Part shown: piece after piece, positions 30,901-38,158 of the stretch | Position numbering within the stretch: the first letter of the stretch is position 1 | Layout: each line of letters begins with the position of its first letter | Made by a program: the position numbers and the translations under genes | DNA from: Symbiodinium natans | Taxonomy: Eukaryota > Sar > Dinophyceae > Suessiales > Symbiodiniaceae | DNA length: 64,000 nucleotides | Direction: 5' to 3' | Assembly (NCBI GenBank): GCA_905221605.1 | Contig: CAJNDS010002396.1 | Span: 260,501 to 324,500 of the forward strand | The notes under the pieces: generated by a model | The model's database searches: none | Seen by the model: the letters and a program-made list of their open reading frames with translations, nothing else | Told to the model about the DNA's origin: nothing

Positions 30901-33530
30901 CCCCTTGGAACCCCCTTCCCTTAAAGACCCTGATGCTTCAAGGCTTGGGGATTTGCGGGGTTGAGGATCCGGAGGTGGAGTGTCTAGGGTTTAGGGTTTA
31001 GGGTTAGTGATTGGTGGCGTGAAAGGTTTTTTTGCTTTTAATTTCAAGGCCAACCCGAGGATCCGGAGGTGGAGTGTCTAGGGTTTAGGGTTTAGGGTTA
31101 GTGATTGGTGGCGTGAAAGGTTTTTTTGTTTGAAATTGCAAGGCCACCCCGAGCCCCGTATCAAACCCTAGACGGCCCCAAGATCCCTAAACAGCCCTGA
31201 GCCCGAAGAGCTATTTCCCAAGTACTGGCTTGAACCTTGAGTTCCGTAGAGCTCTGCCACCCTAAACCCTTAAGCCCTAAACCCCTAAACCCTTAAGCCC
31301 TAAACCCTAAACCCAACCCGGCGCAAAGTGGAGGCCTTCCAGCTGCTTGCGCTGCTCCAGGGGAGGAGCTTTGAGGCAGACTCGATCTCATACATTGCTG
31401 CCATCAGTGCTGCCGAGAACTCTGAGTGCACTTTCGGACAGGTAAGTTATTAAGGCTTCTGGGACTTCGAGTCTTAAAGTCCGGAAAGGAAAATCCTGGG
31501 ATGTTCAGGCCTCGAACTTACCGTCATTTTCAGTAGATGTATAATTACGGAGCCTTGCTACAGCAGGGATCCACAAAGAGGGACCATCATTTCGAGACAG
31601 GCATTTTCTCCGTTCGCGTGCGTTGGCTGCTCCTAAGTGTGGGCTGCCTTGTACCCTCACCCTTAGGCTCAAAATAGCCCAAAAACCTTAAATAATATAG
31701 CCTTTGGGCCCAAAAACCCTTTAAAAAAGAGTCCTCCAAGGAGCCTTACGGAACGGGAAGCCCTCAGAACGAAAAGCCGCCAACCTCTGAAGCGTCTAGA
31801 GAAGGTTTTAGGATTTGCCCAGGACCCAGAGTGGGGCCCTGTTCCCTGTTTGTTGGGAATTAGGGTTTAGGGTTTAGGGTTACTAGGTTTCCTGATAAGC
31901 CCCTCTCAAGCAAAAAGGGCACCCTTTTTCTTCCTAGGTTACTCTTTGGTCTAGTTGTGGTTTAGGATTCCTGGCCTGAGGGTTTAGGATTGAGGGTTCG
32001 GCACCCATCTCCTAAATCCGAAGCCCAAAGGCCAGCTGTGTTAAACCCCCAAAAGAACCCCAAGCGCGTTCTAGGTGTGGGACCAGAAGCCCTGAACCCC
32101 CAAACACTGAAACCCTAGACTCCTAAATCCGCAAACGTCGCAGGTCCTAGACCCTTAAACCCCCATACGCTCGCAAACCCCTGAATCCTAAATCCCCGAA
32201 AGCACTCGACTCCTAAGCTTCCAAAACCCCCAAAATGGACATTTCCCAAAATAGGGGTGCCCCTCTTTATACCCCAAACAGAATTAGAATCCCCTTAACA
32301 GGGACCCCAGAAAGGGTACCCCTATTTTCGGAAACCCCCAAAATGAAGCCACACCCCTGTGCCGTCTCAGGAAGGGGGGCCGATGGATTTCTGCCTTGCA
32401 ACTCTTGACGGAGGTGGAAGGCAGCGATCTGAAGGCGTCTCCGTGGTTGAGGAGTTTAGTAAAGGGGTCGGAAATAAATACTGATAGTATTCCCTTCTGG
32501 TCCCTATATATTTATACGACAATAACCCCCCCATATTCTACTGATTAAGGAGTAAGGCCCCTAGATATTTGAAAAAGTCAGGGCTTCTGGTGCTTTAGGG
32601 TTTGGGGTTCACAGGCTTGCGCCGGTTTCGGGCTGCGGCTTTTCAATGTTTGAACAAACAAGGTAGGAGATTCGTGAATGGTAGAGCGTTTCGGGGTTCA
32701 GACTTTATTTTTTCGTAGAGTCGTTGCAGCAGATGCCGTAGGCAACATGTTTCATCCGAATGTATAGCAAAGTTGCCCCCTGCCACGGGCTTAAAGAAGG
32801 CTACATTGGCTACCGCAACCCCGCAAAAGAAAGAGGTTGTTCTAATGGTTCAGCTGATCCTCAAAAAGGATTCATACGGCTGCGGCTATTATCCTCAAGC
32901 CTCAAGCCTCAAGCCTAAAACCAAAGCCGAGGTGGGTGTCGTGACCTACAACACCGCTTTAGCGGCCTGCAAGAAAGCCAATAGGCTGCCACAAGCCTTG
33001 CAGGTCGTGGACCCTTGGCTCCAAACCCCCCCCCTTTCCTCCCCCTGTTCAAGTCGCGTTGGGTTCAGGGTTTAGCTTGGAGGTTTTACTGGGGCGACCA
33101 ATGTATCTCATGACTCATGACCGTCGTATAACCGCCAGGCTCAAGAGGCACCTATATAGATTGAGCCAACCTAAACCTCTCCCTCCCCCCTTCCCCCCCT
33201 CCCTCCCCCTGCCCGCTCCCCCCCCCTCCCCCAAACGCCGCCTTCCCCGTGTGTGTGCATGTGAGCCTCGATTTCAGCTCTTCAAGGGCCCGAACACCCA
33301 AACGAATTGTGTCGAACCTTGAGCCCTCGAGCCCTTAAAAAGCCCGTTTTCGCCCTGAAAAGCCCTTACTAGCCTTACAAACCTATACACCCCTGTACCC
33401 TGTCGACTGTAGACTTGAACCCCCCCCCCTGAGGATGATCTTCACAAGCAGCGGCTCCAGCCTGACATCATCACCATCAGCACGCTTATCGGCGATCCGT
33501 GGCAGCACCAGACCATCACTTCAGCCGGTT
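14171..33530 (+). CDS. pentatricopeptide repeat (PPR) protein, about 16 repeats, multi-exon
   Basis: Exons on + encode helix-turn-helix repeats of about 35 residues with the dinoflagellate PPR consensus W-Q-x-A-L-x-L-L-x-x-M ... L-x-P-D-x-x-x-(Y/F)-N-A-A-I-S-A-C-E-K. PPR proteins bind RNA sequence-specifically, normally in chloroplast or mitochondrion, for processing, editing or stability of transcripts; the target is not determinable. Most neighbouring exons join in phase once GC-AG and GA-AG introns are allowed, for example SGGRWQHALALM (14553 to 15256), SAAEKGGRW (31416 to 32371) and FGQLQESQL (19023 to 19458). At least one exon is missing between 16.4 and 18.6 kb, and the true N-terminus was not found. 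The last recognised exon runs to a TAG at 33528, which may be the real stop. Confidence 0.82.
14376..14425 (-). repeat. CCCTAAA telomere-like array, 7 units
   Basis: Seven CCCTAAA units in the intron upstream of PPR exon 2 (14493). Confidence 0.93.
14493..14553 (+). CDS. PPR exon 2
   Basis: After CAACGCAG; encodes DSRAAASIRAYTAAIRALRS. Ends TCAG|GCTCCC; the split codon completes to Gly with the next exon (S-G-G-R-W). Confidence 0.75.
15256..15299 (+). CDS. PPR exon 3
   Basis: After TCGCCAG; encodes GRWQHALALMAQMS. GC donor TCG|GCACTC; joins to A-A-S-L-Q-P-D-V. Confidence 0.8.
16193..16272 (-). repeat. CCCTAAA/CCCTGAA array
   Basis: About ten units just before PPR exon 4. Confidence 0.9.
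16283..16357 (+). CDS. PPR exon 4
   Basis: After CCTAAACCCCGGCCCAG; encodes AASLQPDVILHSAAMSACER then GSAWQ. GC donor CAG|GCCATG. Classic second-helix motif. Confidence 0.85.
16372..16480. repeat. two direct copies of a 44-bp unit
   Basis: The phrase CTTACCTATATCCCTCTTG followed by T- and A-rich sequence occurs twice in a row. Confidence 0.8.
16930..17215 (-). repeat. minisatellite of TTCGTCGAA units
   Basis: Seven exact TTCGTCGAA cores and three or four near copies, usually preceded by GGCC and followed by C runs. On the minus strand the frame codes R-R-R-F-D-E-G repeats in a 148-residue open frame (16829-17275). Confidence 0.75.
17240..17520. repeat. degenerate GTATG/TGTAT-rich sequence
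   Basis: Loose ATGTA/GTATG simple-sequence composition in a PPR intron; no gene. Confidence 0.6.
17665..17775. mobile_element. foldback element, family C
   Basis: GGGTACCTTATTCGGGTCC ... GGGGCCCCTATTTTCGCA then AACCCCCAAA; shares phrases with the copies at 3.56, 32.23 and 33.64 kb. Boundaries approximate. Confidence 0.5.
18555..18620 (-). repeat. CCCTAAA array, about 9 units
   Basis: Ends one base before the acceptor region of PPR exon 5. Confidence 0.95.
18627..18692 (+). CDS. PPR exon 5
   Basis: Directly preceded by nine CCCTAAA units and CTGCAG; encodes QKLKPRIPEVDVILYSAAIS then TC. GA donor TGC|GACACT. Its partner encoding the A-L-x-L-L helix upstream was not found. Confidence 0.78.
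18914..18956 (-). repeat. CCCTAAA array, 6 units
   Basis: Ends 17 bases before PPR exon 6; the same intron has TTTAGGG repeats near its 5' end (18740-18810). Confidence 0.95.
18973..19023 (+). CDS. PPR exon 6
   Basis: After CCACTCGCAG; 51 nt encoding DKGQQWQQALALFGQLQ. GA donor CAG|GACTGC. Confidence 0.85.
19229..19323. repeat. (AC)n microsatellite
   Basis: About 25 and 12 AC units split by GATGC, in a PPR intron. Confidence 0.95.
19458..19529 (+). CDS. PPR exon 7
   Basis: After ACGCTGCAG; encodes ESQLRTDVIVCNAAISACAK then SARD. The 3' border is uncertain by a few bases; TTTAGGG repeats begin 10 bases later. Confidence 0.83.
19537..19577 (+). repeat. TTTAGGG array, 5-6 units
   Basis: Starts about 10 bases after PPR exon 7. 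Confidence 0.9.
20101..20146 (+). CDS. PPR exon 8
   Basis: After ACCTGAG; encodes ALLEQLPQQHLVPSE. GC donor GAG|GCTGCC. Spacing from the L-L helix to the next exon's V-T-Y-N is exactly that of a PPR. Confidence 0.62.
20156..20380. mobile_element. MITE-like element, family E, interrupted by a family B element
   Basis: Left part GGGTCGGAATA ... GTATTCCATTGTGGTCC; right part GGTCCCTTTAT ... TTGACTATTCAGGCCCCC. Uninterrupted relatives are at 32464-32562 and 63183-63275. The interruption is the family B copy at 20198-20307. Confidence 0.75.
20198..20307. mobile_element. MITE-like element, family B, nested, GGTCC target duplication
   Basis: Left end TTGGCAGCCCAGTG, right end whose complement is CTTGGTAGCCCAGTG. 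Flanked on both sides by GGTCC (20193-20197 and 20308-20312), which occurs only once in the empty family E copy at 32464. Confidence 0.82.
20450..20510 (-). repeat. CCCTAAA/CCCTAAG degenerate array
   Basis: Five to seven imperfect units in a PPR intron. Confidence 0.85.
20891..21197. mobile_element. 307-bp foldback element, family F
   Basis: Left end GTAATGTTGCACCCTGTTTA, right end its inverse (ACTAAACAGGGTGCAACATT). The inside includes a G run and two copies of a CTTTAAAG-A-CAAACTGGCC-like phrase. A right-end relative is at 23835-23862 (GGGGTGCAACATTAC). No coding capacity. Confidence 0.8.
21372..21407 (+). CDS. PPR exon 9, 36-nt microexon
   Basis: After TGGCTGGCAG; encodes VTYNTAISATAK, one PPR helix. 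GT donor AAG|GTGCGT. Confidence 0.82.
21529..21573 (+). CDS. PPR exon 10
   Basis: After CAGCTGCAG; 45 nt encoding AGRWEVALQLLADLH. GC donor CAT|GCTTCC. The flanking G-run and ATC microsatellite just downstream are intronic. Confidence 0.85.
21650..22140. repeat. (ATC/CAT)n-rich microsatellite
   Basis: About 490 bases dominated by ATC trinucleotides with TCG and CCT variants. All three frames on both strands are open (poly-His, poly-Ile, poly-Ser; poly-Met, poly-Asp), which shows simple sequence, not a gene. Intronic between PPR exons 10 and 11. Confidence 0.93.
22499..22576 (+). CDS. PPR exon 11
   Basis: After GGAACTCAG; encodes AVRIQPGAIAFNSATAACAT then GGHWLQ. GC donor CAG|GCGCCC. Confidence 0.85.
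23119..23154 (+). CDS. PPR exon 12, 36 nt
   Basis: After CCCTGGAG; encodes ALALVAAAEKAK, completing H-W-L-Q-A-L. GC donor AAG|GCACGC. Confidence 0.6.
23213..23252 (-). repeat. CCCTAAA array, 5 units
   Basis: Short array in a PPR intron. Confidence 0.88.
24235..24278 (+). CDS. PPR exon 13
   Basis: After TCCTCCCAG; encodes VADLIGASSAIAAC and the first two bases of Glu. GC donor TGTGA|GCTGCT; joins to E-K-A-S-E-W. Confidence 0.75.
24654..24701 (-). repeat. CCCTAAA array, 6-7 units
   Basis: Ends 23 bases before PPR exon 14. Confidence 0.92.
24725..24773 (+). CDS. PPR exon 14
   Basis: After ACAGCCAG, with CCCTAAA repeats upstream and TTTAGGG repeats downstream; encodes KASEWQVALALLWQLE. GA donor GAG|GAAGCC. 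Confidence 0.85.
24806..24870 (+). repeat. TTTAGGG array, imperfect
   Basis: Begins about 35 bases after PPR exon 14. Confidence 0.88.
25095..25154 (+). CDS. PPR exon 15
   Basis: After TGATACCAG; 60 nt encoding EAGIQCDLLVYNSATSACEK. GC donor AAG|GCTGCC. Confidence 0.87.
25483..25538 (+). CDS. PPR exon 16
   Basis: After AACCCACAAAG; encodes EWQWALALLEQAQVKSLR. The end is uncertain; the chosen GA donor gives L-R-A-T-K-V-D-L-I with the next exon. Confidence 0.78.
25902..25949 (+). CDS. PPR exon 17
   Basis: Encodes TKVDLISFNAAISAC plus part of Gly. GC donor TGCGG|GCCCCT. TTTAGGG repeats follow at 25983. Confidence 0.8.
25983..26013 (+). repeat. TTTAGGG array, 4-5 units
   Basis: Begins 34 bases after PPR exon 17. 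Confidence 0.9.
26375..26448 (+). CDS. PPR exon 18
   Basis: After GAAGCACAG; encodes NAGCWEQALHLLGALRPRRL then CPD. The 3' end is approximate. Confidence 0.75.
26773..26864. mobile_element. foldback element, family D
   Basis: ACTTACTGTTGGTAAGCAGG ... CCTCACTCCGGGGC-TAACCAACAG. Second copy of the element at 11287-11385. Confidence 0.75.
26891..26928 (+). CDS. PPR exon 19, microexon
   Basis: Encodes VTSNALTSAYEK plus two bases; GA donor GGC|GAGCCA gives E-K-A-W-Q with the next exon. The 5' border is ambiguous by several bases because AGC is repeated. Confidence 0.7.
27613..27691 (+). CDS. PPR exon 20
   Basis: After CGTTCCCAG; encodes WQRALGALSPGSNVVALAAA then VSACAR. Carries a whole motif with a shortened loop. 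Confidence 0.8.
27789..27817 (-). repeat. CCCTAAA array, 4 units
   Basis: 24 bases before PPR exon 21. Confidence 0.9.
27842..27885 (+). CDS. PPR exon 21
   Basis: After TGTACCAAG, preceded by CCCTAAA repeats; encodes ALSREWQQALVLLC. GC donor TGTGA|GCCCCT. Confidence 0.8.
28030..28135. repeat. TATA and TGTG simple repeats
   Basis: TATATATATATG then GTATGTAC/TGTGTG in a PPR intron. Confidence 0.8.
28611..28677 (+). CDS. PPR exon 22
   Basis: After TCCTTATCAG; encodes LRTRALRSNTILLNSSLTAC then EK. GT donor AAG|GTTCGG. Confidence 0.82.
29099..29157 (+). CDS. PPR exon 23
   Basis: After CCCCACAG; encodes GEQWQLALDLLGTMESLLPA. The exact donor is unclear. TTTAGGG repeats follow from 29184. Confidence 0.83.
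29184..29226 (+). repeat. TTTAGGG array, 6 units
   Basis: 27 bases after PPR exon 23; imperfect TTCAGGG units continue to 29275. Confidence 0.93.
30241..30303 (+). CDS. PPR exon 24
   Basis: Encodes RTRVSFNAAISATEKGKAWL then Q. GC donor CAG|GCAGGG. The 5' border could be up to 20 bases upstream (after GTTTTAG). Confidence 0.82.
30379..30408 (+). repeat. G homopolymer, about 28 G
   Basis: Long G run after PPR exon 24; length in the assembly may be unreliable. Confidence 0.9.
30963..31150 (+). repeat. 94-bp tandem duplication
   Basis: The unit GAGGATCCGGAGGTGGAGTG ... followed by TTTAGGG repeats, TTGGTGGCGTGAAAGG and a T run occurs twice with period 94 and very few differences. Confidence 0.93.
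31334..31416 (+). CDS. PPR exon 25
   Basis: After GCAAAGTGGAG, preceded by CCCTAAA repeats; encodes AFQLLALLQGRSFEADSISY then IAAISAA. A GA donor (CCGA|GAACTC) gives E-K-G-G-R-W with exon 26. The GTAAGT at 31442 is a tempting but out-of-register donor. Confidence 0.85.
32230..32350. mobile_element. foldback element, family C
   Basis: CCAAAATGG..., AATAGGGGTGCCCCTCTTTA ... AAAGGGTACCCCTATTTTCG then CCCCCAAAATG. Inverted halves visible. Confidence 0.55.
32371..32434 (+). CDS. PPR exon 26
   Basis: After GCCGTCTCAG; encodes KGGRWISALQLLTEVEGSDL then K. GC donor AAG|GCGTCT. Confidence 0.82.
32464..32562. mobile_element. MITE-like element, family E (uninterrupted copy)
   Basis: GGGGTCGGAAATAAATACTG ... 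CTTCTGGTCCCTATATA ... TAAGGCCCC. Serves as the empty-site reference for the nested insertion at 20198. Confidence 0.75.
32932..33003 (+). CDS. PPR exon 27
   Basis: After AAAGCCGAG; 72 nt encoding VGVVTYNTALAACKKANRLP then QALQ. GT donor CAG|GTCGTG. Confidence 0.87.
33433..33530 (+). CDS. PPR exon 28, possibly terminal
   Basis: After CCCCCTGAG; encodes DDLHKQRLQPDIITISTLIG then DPWQHQTITSAG and TAG. Either this is the gene's end or a donor near 33505 continues it. Confidence 0.65.
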
Positions 33531-33639
33531 AGTAGCATGAGGATGCCCAGCACTCTGGTGTTCAGGGTTCAGGGTCAAGGGCCCTAAACCTAAGCCCTTG
33601 AACTCAAACCCCCGCTTGGCATGTTTTGCTGGTGGTGGT

Positions 33640-33735
33640 TCCCGGGGTATCTTCTTGGGGTCCTGATTACAAGGGATCCTGCTATTTGGGGATCTGTATC
33701 AGGGGTCCCTTAGTAGCATCGTAAACCCCCAACTA
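33640..33735. mobile_element. foldback element, family C
   Basis: GGGGTATCTTCTTGGGGTCC ... GGTCCCTTAGTAGCATCG-TAAACCCCCAA. Confidence 0.45.
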
Positions 33736-35029
33736 AAGCTTTGTGGTTCTGAGTTCAGGGCTTGGGCGTAACCACTTTGGGTTCTGAAGCCGAGAAAAGT
33801 CAAGACCCTTCCCAGTTGCGAAGCCCCAGACTGCAAAGCCCTGCTTGATGGTTCACGGGTGGTTAGAACCACGGCTATAAGTACTGTGCGGGCTGCTATA
33901 CTGCTCTAAATGAGGGCAGCAGAATGTGCAATGACCAAGTTTCAGGAGTGAGAGTTTGGGTTAAGCTTTGGGGCTTAGGCTAGGGGAGCTTTGGCAGGTA
34001 GTCGATTGCAGCTTAAGCTGTCCGCAGTTCTCAATACCCCAACCCTGCCTAAACCCTTCCGCCCGAACGCTCTCCAAACTCCAAACCTCAATCCACAAGC
34101 CCCAAGTAGCCCTAAACCCTAACCCCCTCGCCCCCCCACCCCCAGTATCCCCCAATGACCCTGTCGCCCAGCTAAGGCTTGTCAGCTGAGGGATGCGCAA
34201 GCGACGAGAATTCGCTGCCTCTTGGGGAGGCTGCGGCCCTTAGCCCTTGCCTACTACGGCCGGGCCTGGGCCTGGCTGCTGGGAGAGCTTGGCCTCGGAG
34301 AAAAGTTGAAAAAAACTCATGCAAAAAACCCTTAAAACCCCTTGAAATCCCTTTAAGACCCTTCAAAGGCCTTTAACCTCTTAAAACCTCAAAACCCCTA
34401 AACCCAAGCCACACCTTGCTTAAGCCCTCAATTCAAGAGATTTGAGGGAGTTGGCGTCTTTCTGGATGGCAGGCCTAGCTTGCTTCAGGTGTTTCTTTCA
34501 GGGGGTGTGGAAAACTGAGCCCTAAACCGTAAACCTTAGACCCAACCCTAAACCCTAGCCAGCAGCTGAGGCCTGGGCCGCGACAGCAAGGGCTTCGAGA
34601 AGATGCTCGAGGAGGGCCGTAGGGCTTGTTGTTTAGGATTTGGGCCTCAGGGTTTTACATGCTAGGGCTTCATGAGGTTTTACTTCTCAAGCTTTAAGTG
34701 CACCGTTGAGGTCTTGGGGCTGCCACTGAACGACTTGAACGACTGGTATCATTGGCTTGCGGTGTATCACTTCAATTCAGGGGCTGATTCTTAGTACTGG
34801 GCTCTGAACCCCACACCCCTCTGCTGCATCCTCAGGGCCTAAACCCTACACCCCAAAACCTTATCCTAAACCGTCCACCAGGCTGCGAAGGCCAGCTACC
34901 TGCCTCCGCAGAAGACACTTGGGCCGGGGGCTTAGGAGTACCTTCGCAACGGCAGCAGTTGTTGAAAGCCTCAAATCCTGTTATAAGAGGTTAACCTTCC
35001 AAGTATAGTAAGGCAGTATAATATATGTC

Positions 35030-35070
35030 TAGATAGATAGATATATGTATATATATATATATATATGCTC
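35030..35070. repeat. TAGATATA/TATA simple repeat
   Basis: Alternating TA sequence, intergenic or intronic. Confidence 0.85.
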
Positions 35071-35655
35071 ACGTTGCCTCTAATCTCCATGCGTCCGGCG
35101 GTCGAAGCCCAAAACCCTTTATAAACCCCAAACCCAAAATCCCGAAGGGCCTCGGGGTTCGAAGGATGAACAAGGAGACACGATGGCCCCCAAAGGCATC
35201 GAAATCCTGGACCCTGCACTGCCCAAAAACTCCCCATCCTCCTACACCCTGGCAGCCCTCAAGTACCCTTTAAGATACCTTAAACACCTTTAGGGGGGTT
35301 TAGGGCTTTTTGGTCTAGGGCACACATAGGCCATGAAGAATGGCGTATTTGGGGTCCGGCTGTTTAATACTTGGAATAAGATTTAGGGTTTAGGGTTCAG
35401 GGTTTGTAGGGTTTATAGGGTTTATAGGGATTAGAGGGATTATAGGGTTTATAGGGTTTATAGGGTTTATAGGGTTAAGGTTTAGGGTTTTTTGGGCGTC
35501 ATTGTCGTATATGTATATAGGGACCACATGGCAAAACCATGAGCAAATCTTCCGAATTCTAGATGAAATGTGCTGAGGGGCTCCGAGCCGGTCTTGATTC
35601 GCCGGTCGACGAGGTCCCCTGCCCAAAGCTCCTTCTTGAACATGTGGTGTTCAGC

Positions 35656-35787
35656 TAGGGTTTAGGGTTTAGGGTTTAGGGTTTAGGGTTTAGGGTTTAG
35701 GGTTTAGGGTTTAGGGTTTAGGGTCTAGGGTTTAGGGTTTAGGGTTTAGGGTTTAGGGTTTAGGGTTTAGGGTTTAGGGTTTAGGGT
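35656..35787 (+). repeat. TTTAGGG array, about 19 units
   Basis: Longest + strand telomere-like array of the window, one TCTAGGG variant; flanked by ordinary sequence on both sides, so not a chromosome end. Confidence 0.97.
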
Positions 35788-36386
35788 AGGAGTTCAAAAA
35801 CTACGACCATCATGAGTAAGAAAGCTACCCCGCGCAGGGTTGGTTGATCGAAGTTACATGATGTCTTGTATTGGGGGGGAGTCTCCAGCAGAGTATAATC
35901 CTCAAGATTTAGGCCAGGAAACGACATATAGTTTGGATCCTTCCCCCAATTTATAAACGCTGCGTGCTGGACCATCACCACGACATCACGAACTCGACTC
36001 CGGCAGCACCCACTCGCAGCGAACCATTGGGGGCAACCACCAAGGAAAACCCAAATGAACCATCCCCACATGCTAAACCAAGATTTGCACGAACACCCGC
36101 CGCCCTCCCTAAAGTATCGCAAGTACGGCAATGGCCAGAGACAAGGAGCATCGTAGCTCAAGTCCTAAACCCTTGTGCCCCGCCCTGCGCACATAGTGCC
36201 GGATAACTCAAAGCAACCTCGCAGTTACCGGTTCCTCATGAGCCAGCTCTAAACCCAAGGCCAGTTGAACCCGAGGAGAAAACAGGCCCTAAAGTCCTAA
36301 GCCCCGAAACGCTAGGTCTTATCAGCCCTGAATGCCTAACACCTTAACCCCCCCAGCCCAGATCTCAAATTCTTGGCACCGTAAAC

Positions 36387-36492
36387 TCCAGAAAGTTGGA
36401 ACATGGTTTAAGGATGATTAGAGGTGGGATTCCCTTTAACCTTCTGGGGTATATGGGGCTTATAGTGATATGGCTGCTCCAACTTTCCAGAG
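36387..36492. mobile_element. foldback element, family G (CCAGAAAGTTGGA ends)
   Basis: CTCCAGAAAGTTGGAAC at the left and TCCAACTTTCCAGAG at the right are inverse copies about 105 bp apart. Confidence 0.65.
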
Positions 36493-36929
36493 CTGTAAAC
36501 CCTGAACCCTAAACCCTAAACCCTGTAAACAGGCAACGCCTCGCACCCTCTGCTGTGCCACGCAGCACAGGGGCGCCAAGGACGCCAGGGCAGGCGGCCG
36601 CAAAGGGTTTGGGGTGCAGGGTTTTGGGTGGTACAGGGCCTATATTTCCAGGGTACATGTCCCTTTGCAAGGGTACATAGGTTTTCCTAGTTGGGGGGTT
36701 TAGGGACTTGAGTGTTCTTGCTTGGTTTTCGGTTGGAGTTTTTCAGCCTTTACAGGGCGGACACACTTCGGAAGCCGTCAACCGTGACAGCCGAGTCACA
36801 AGTCTGGGAGTATCTTTTGGAGTCGAGGTGGCCCGGCAATTGGGGTCCCTTTGTTGGGTTATTTTTGCGCGAAGGATTCGAGTATGTCCTGGTGGTATTT
36901 GGGGTGGGGCCTACAGCATTTGGGTGTAG

Positions 36930-37055
36930 GGCGTATATATATATATATGTATATTTACAGATATATTTACATTATATATATATATATGTACATATGTATA
37001 TGTATATATATATATATATATATGTATATTTACATATACATATTTATATACCTGT
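36930..37055. repeat. TATA/ATGTATAT microsatellite
   Basis: About 125 bases of alternating TA with TG; open Tyr-Ile frames are artefacts. Confidence 0.93.
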
Positions 37056-37554
37056 ACTAAACCCGAAGCCCTGAACCCGCAACTTGCTTGCCCAGTAGTT
37101 GAACGTTATTGAGATTCTGGGGTCTCCTAGTCAGGTTAACCGTCTTTCTCCCCGGTTGTTGGAGACGTGAGTCAAACCCAATGCCTGTTGCTTTCTGGGC
37201 TCGAGCCCGGCGCATTACCTTGCGGGCCCACGCAGCTCAACACTTTCGTCGCTCAGCTTCACAGACGTGGTCTGTTGCCAATCAGAGGAATCTTTTCATA
37301 AGAGCATTTATGGGTCCCGGAGGAGGTTCAAGGATTTAAGGTTAGGGTTGTCAAGGGCCTGCATACAGTTCAGGGTGTGGCTAAACTACGGTCCAGTGTT
37401 TGTAGGGGTTCAATGCTTTGGTTCACGGGCTTCCCATGAACCCGCTCCAAGGTCCGCCCACTGCGAAGACTACAATAGCCATGGCCGGCCGTGTTGCGCC
37501 TCATCTGAAGCTAAATTCGATGCATCCCTACGCGAATTATTCTCTCTCCCTCTC

Positions 37555-37880
37555 TGTAAGTATGTATGTATGTATGTATGTATTTATGCATGTATGTATG
37601 TATGAATTGAATGCATGAATATTTGAGTGTGTTTGCAATGTGTAAGAAATGTAGATTATATGTAAATATGTACATGTATATGTATATGTATGTATATATG
37701 AATATATGTGTGTGTGTATTTAAGTATTTAATGCATGCAAAGTAAGTCTGCAGTGTTTGTCATCTATGCACTGTATGAAATGCATGTAAGGTACACACTG
37801 TGTGCATTGTGGTGCATGTAATGTGGTGCAATGTATTTGATGCATGTAAGGTATGTAACTTCTCTACTCATGTATGCACT
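37555..37880. repeat. GTAT, then degenerate ATGTA/GCATGTAA repeats
   Basis: Starts with about ten GTAT units and decays into ATGCATGTAAGGTA-like units. Confidence 0.8.
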
Positions 37881-38098
37881 GCATGCAATTATGTATAAAC
37901 CCTAAACCCTAAACCCTAAACCCTAGATGCCCTAAACCCGAACACTACGAGAACCGCAGAGGTGCTGGCTTTTTGGGGCTTCGGGGGGTCTTGGGGCATT
38001 TAGGTTCAGGGCCTTTTAGGGTTTCGGGTTTGGGTTTAGGGTTTTGGGTTTAGGGCTTATAGGGTTTAGGGCTGCTCAGATGGCTTCCCTTCCGCGAG

Positions 38099-38158
38099 GC
38101 TTCCGCCACCGCATTCGCCCTGTCCGCTGGCAGCTGCCTCGCTTTCGTTGCGCCAAAG
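38099..38158 (+). CDS. LHC exon 1 seen: plastid-targeting region with FVAP
   Basis: Encodes [20 protein letters not shown]: a hydrophobic signal-peptide-like core followed by the Phe motif (F-V-A-P) that begins plastid transit peptides in dinoflagellates. GC donor AAG|GCTGAG. An overlapping ATG frame at 38080 (MASLPRGF) is not in this frame. Confidence 0.75.

Larger units (their letters stand above)
33535..38095. other. region between PPR gene and LHC gene
   Basis: No exon of either gene is recognised. It holds degenerate telomere-like repeats, TATA and GTAT microsatellites, a 19-unit TTTAGGG array and a hairpin element. The frame at 34191-34353 (LRDAQATRIRCLLGRLRPLA...) is open and Arg/Leu-rich but has no family match I can see. 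The first, ATG-bearing exon of the LHC gene should lie at the right side of this region. Confidence 0.5.

Noticed and set aside
31442..31447. Perfect GTAAGT donor after PPR exon 25
   Set aside because: Using it breaks the phase to exon 26; the GA donor at 31417 gives the expected E-K-G-G-R-W.
35656..35787. TTTAGGG array as a chromosome end
   Set aside because: Ordinary sequence and genes continue on both sides, and arrays occur in both orientations throughout; these are interstitial repeats.
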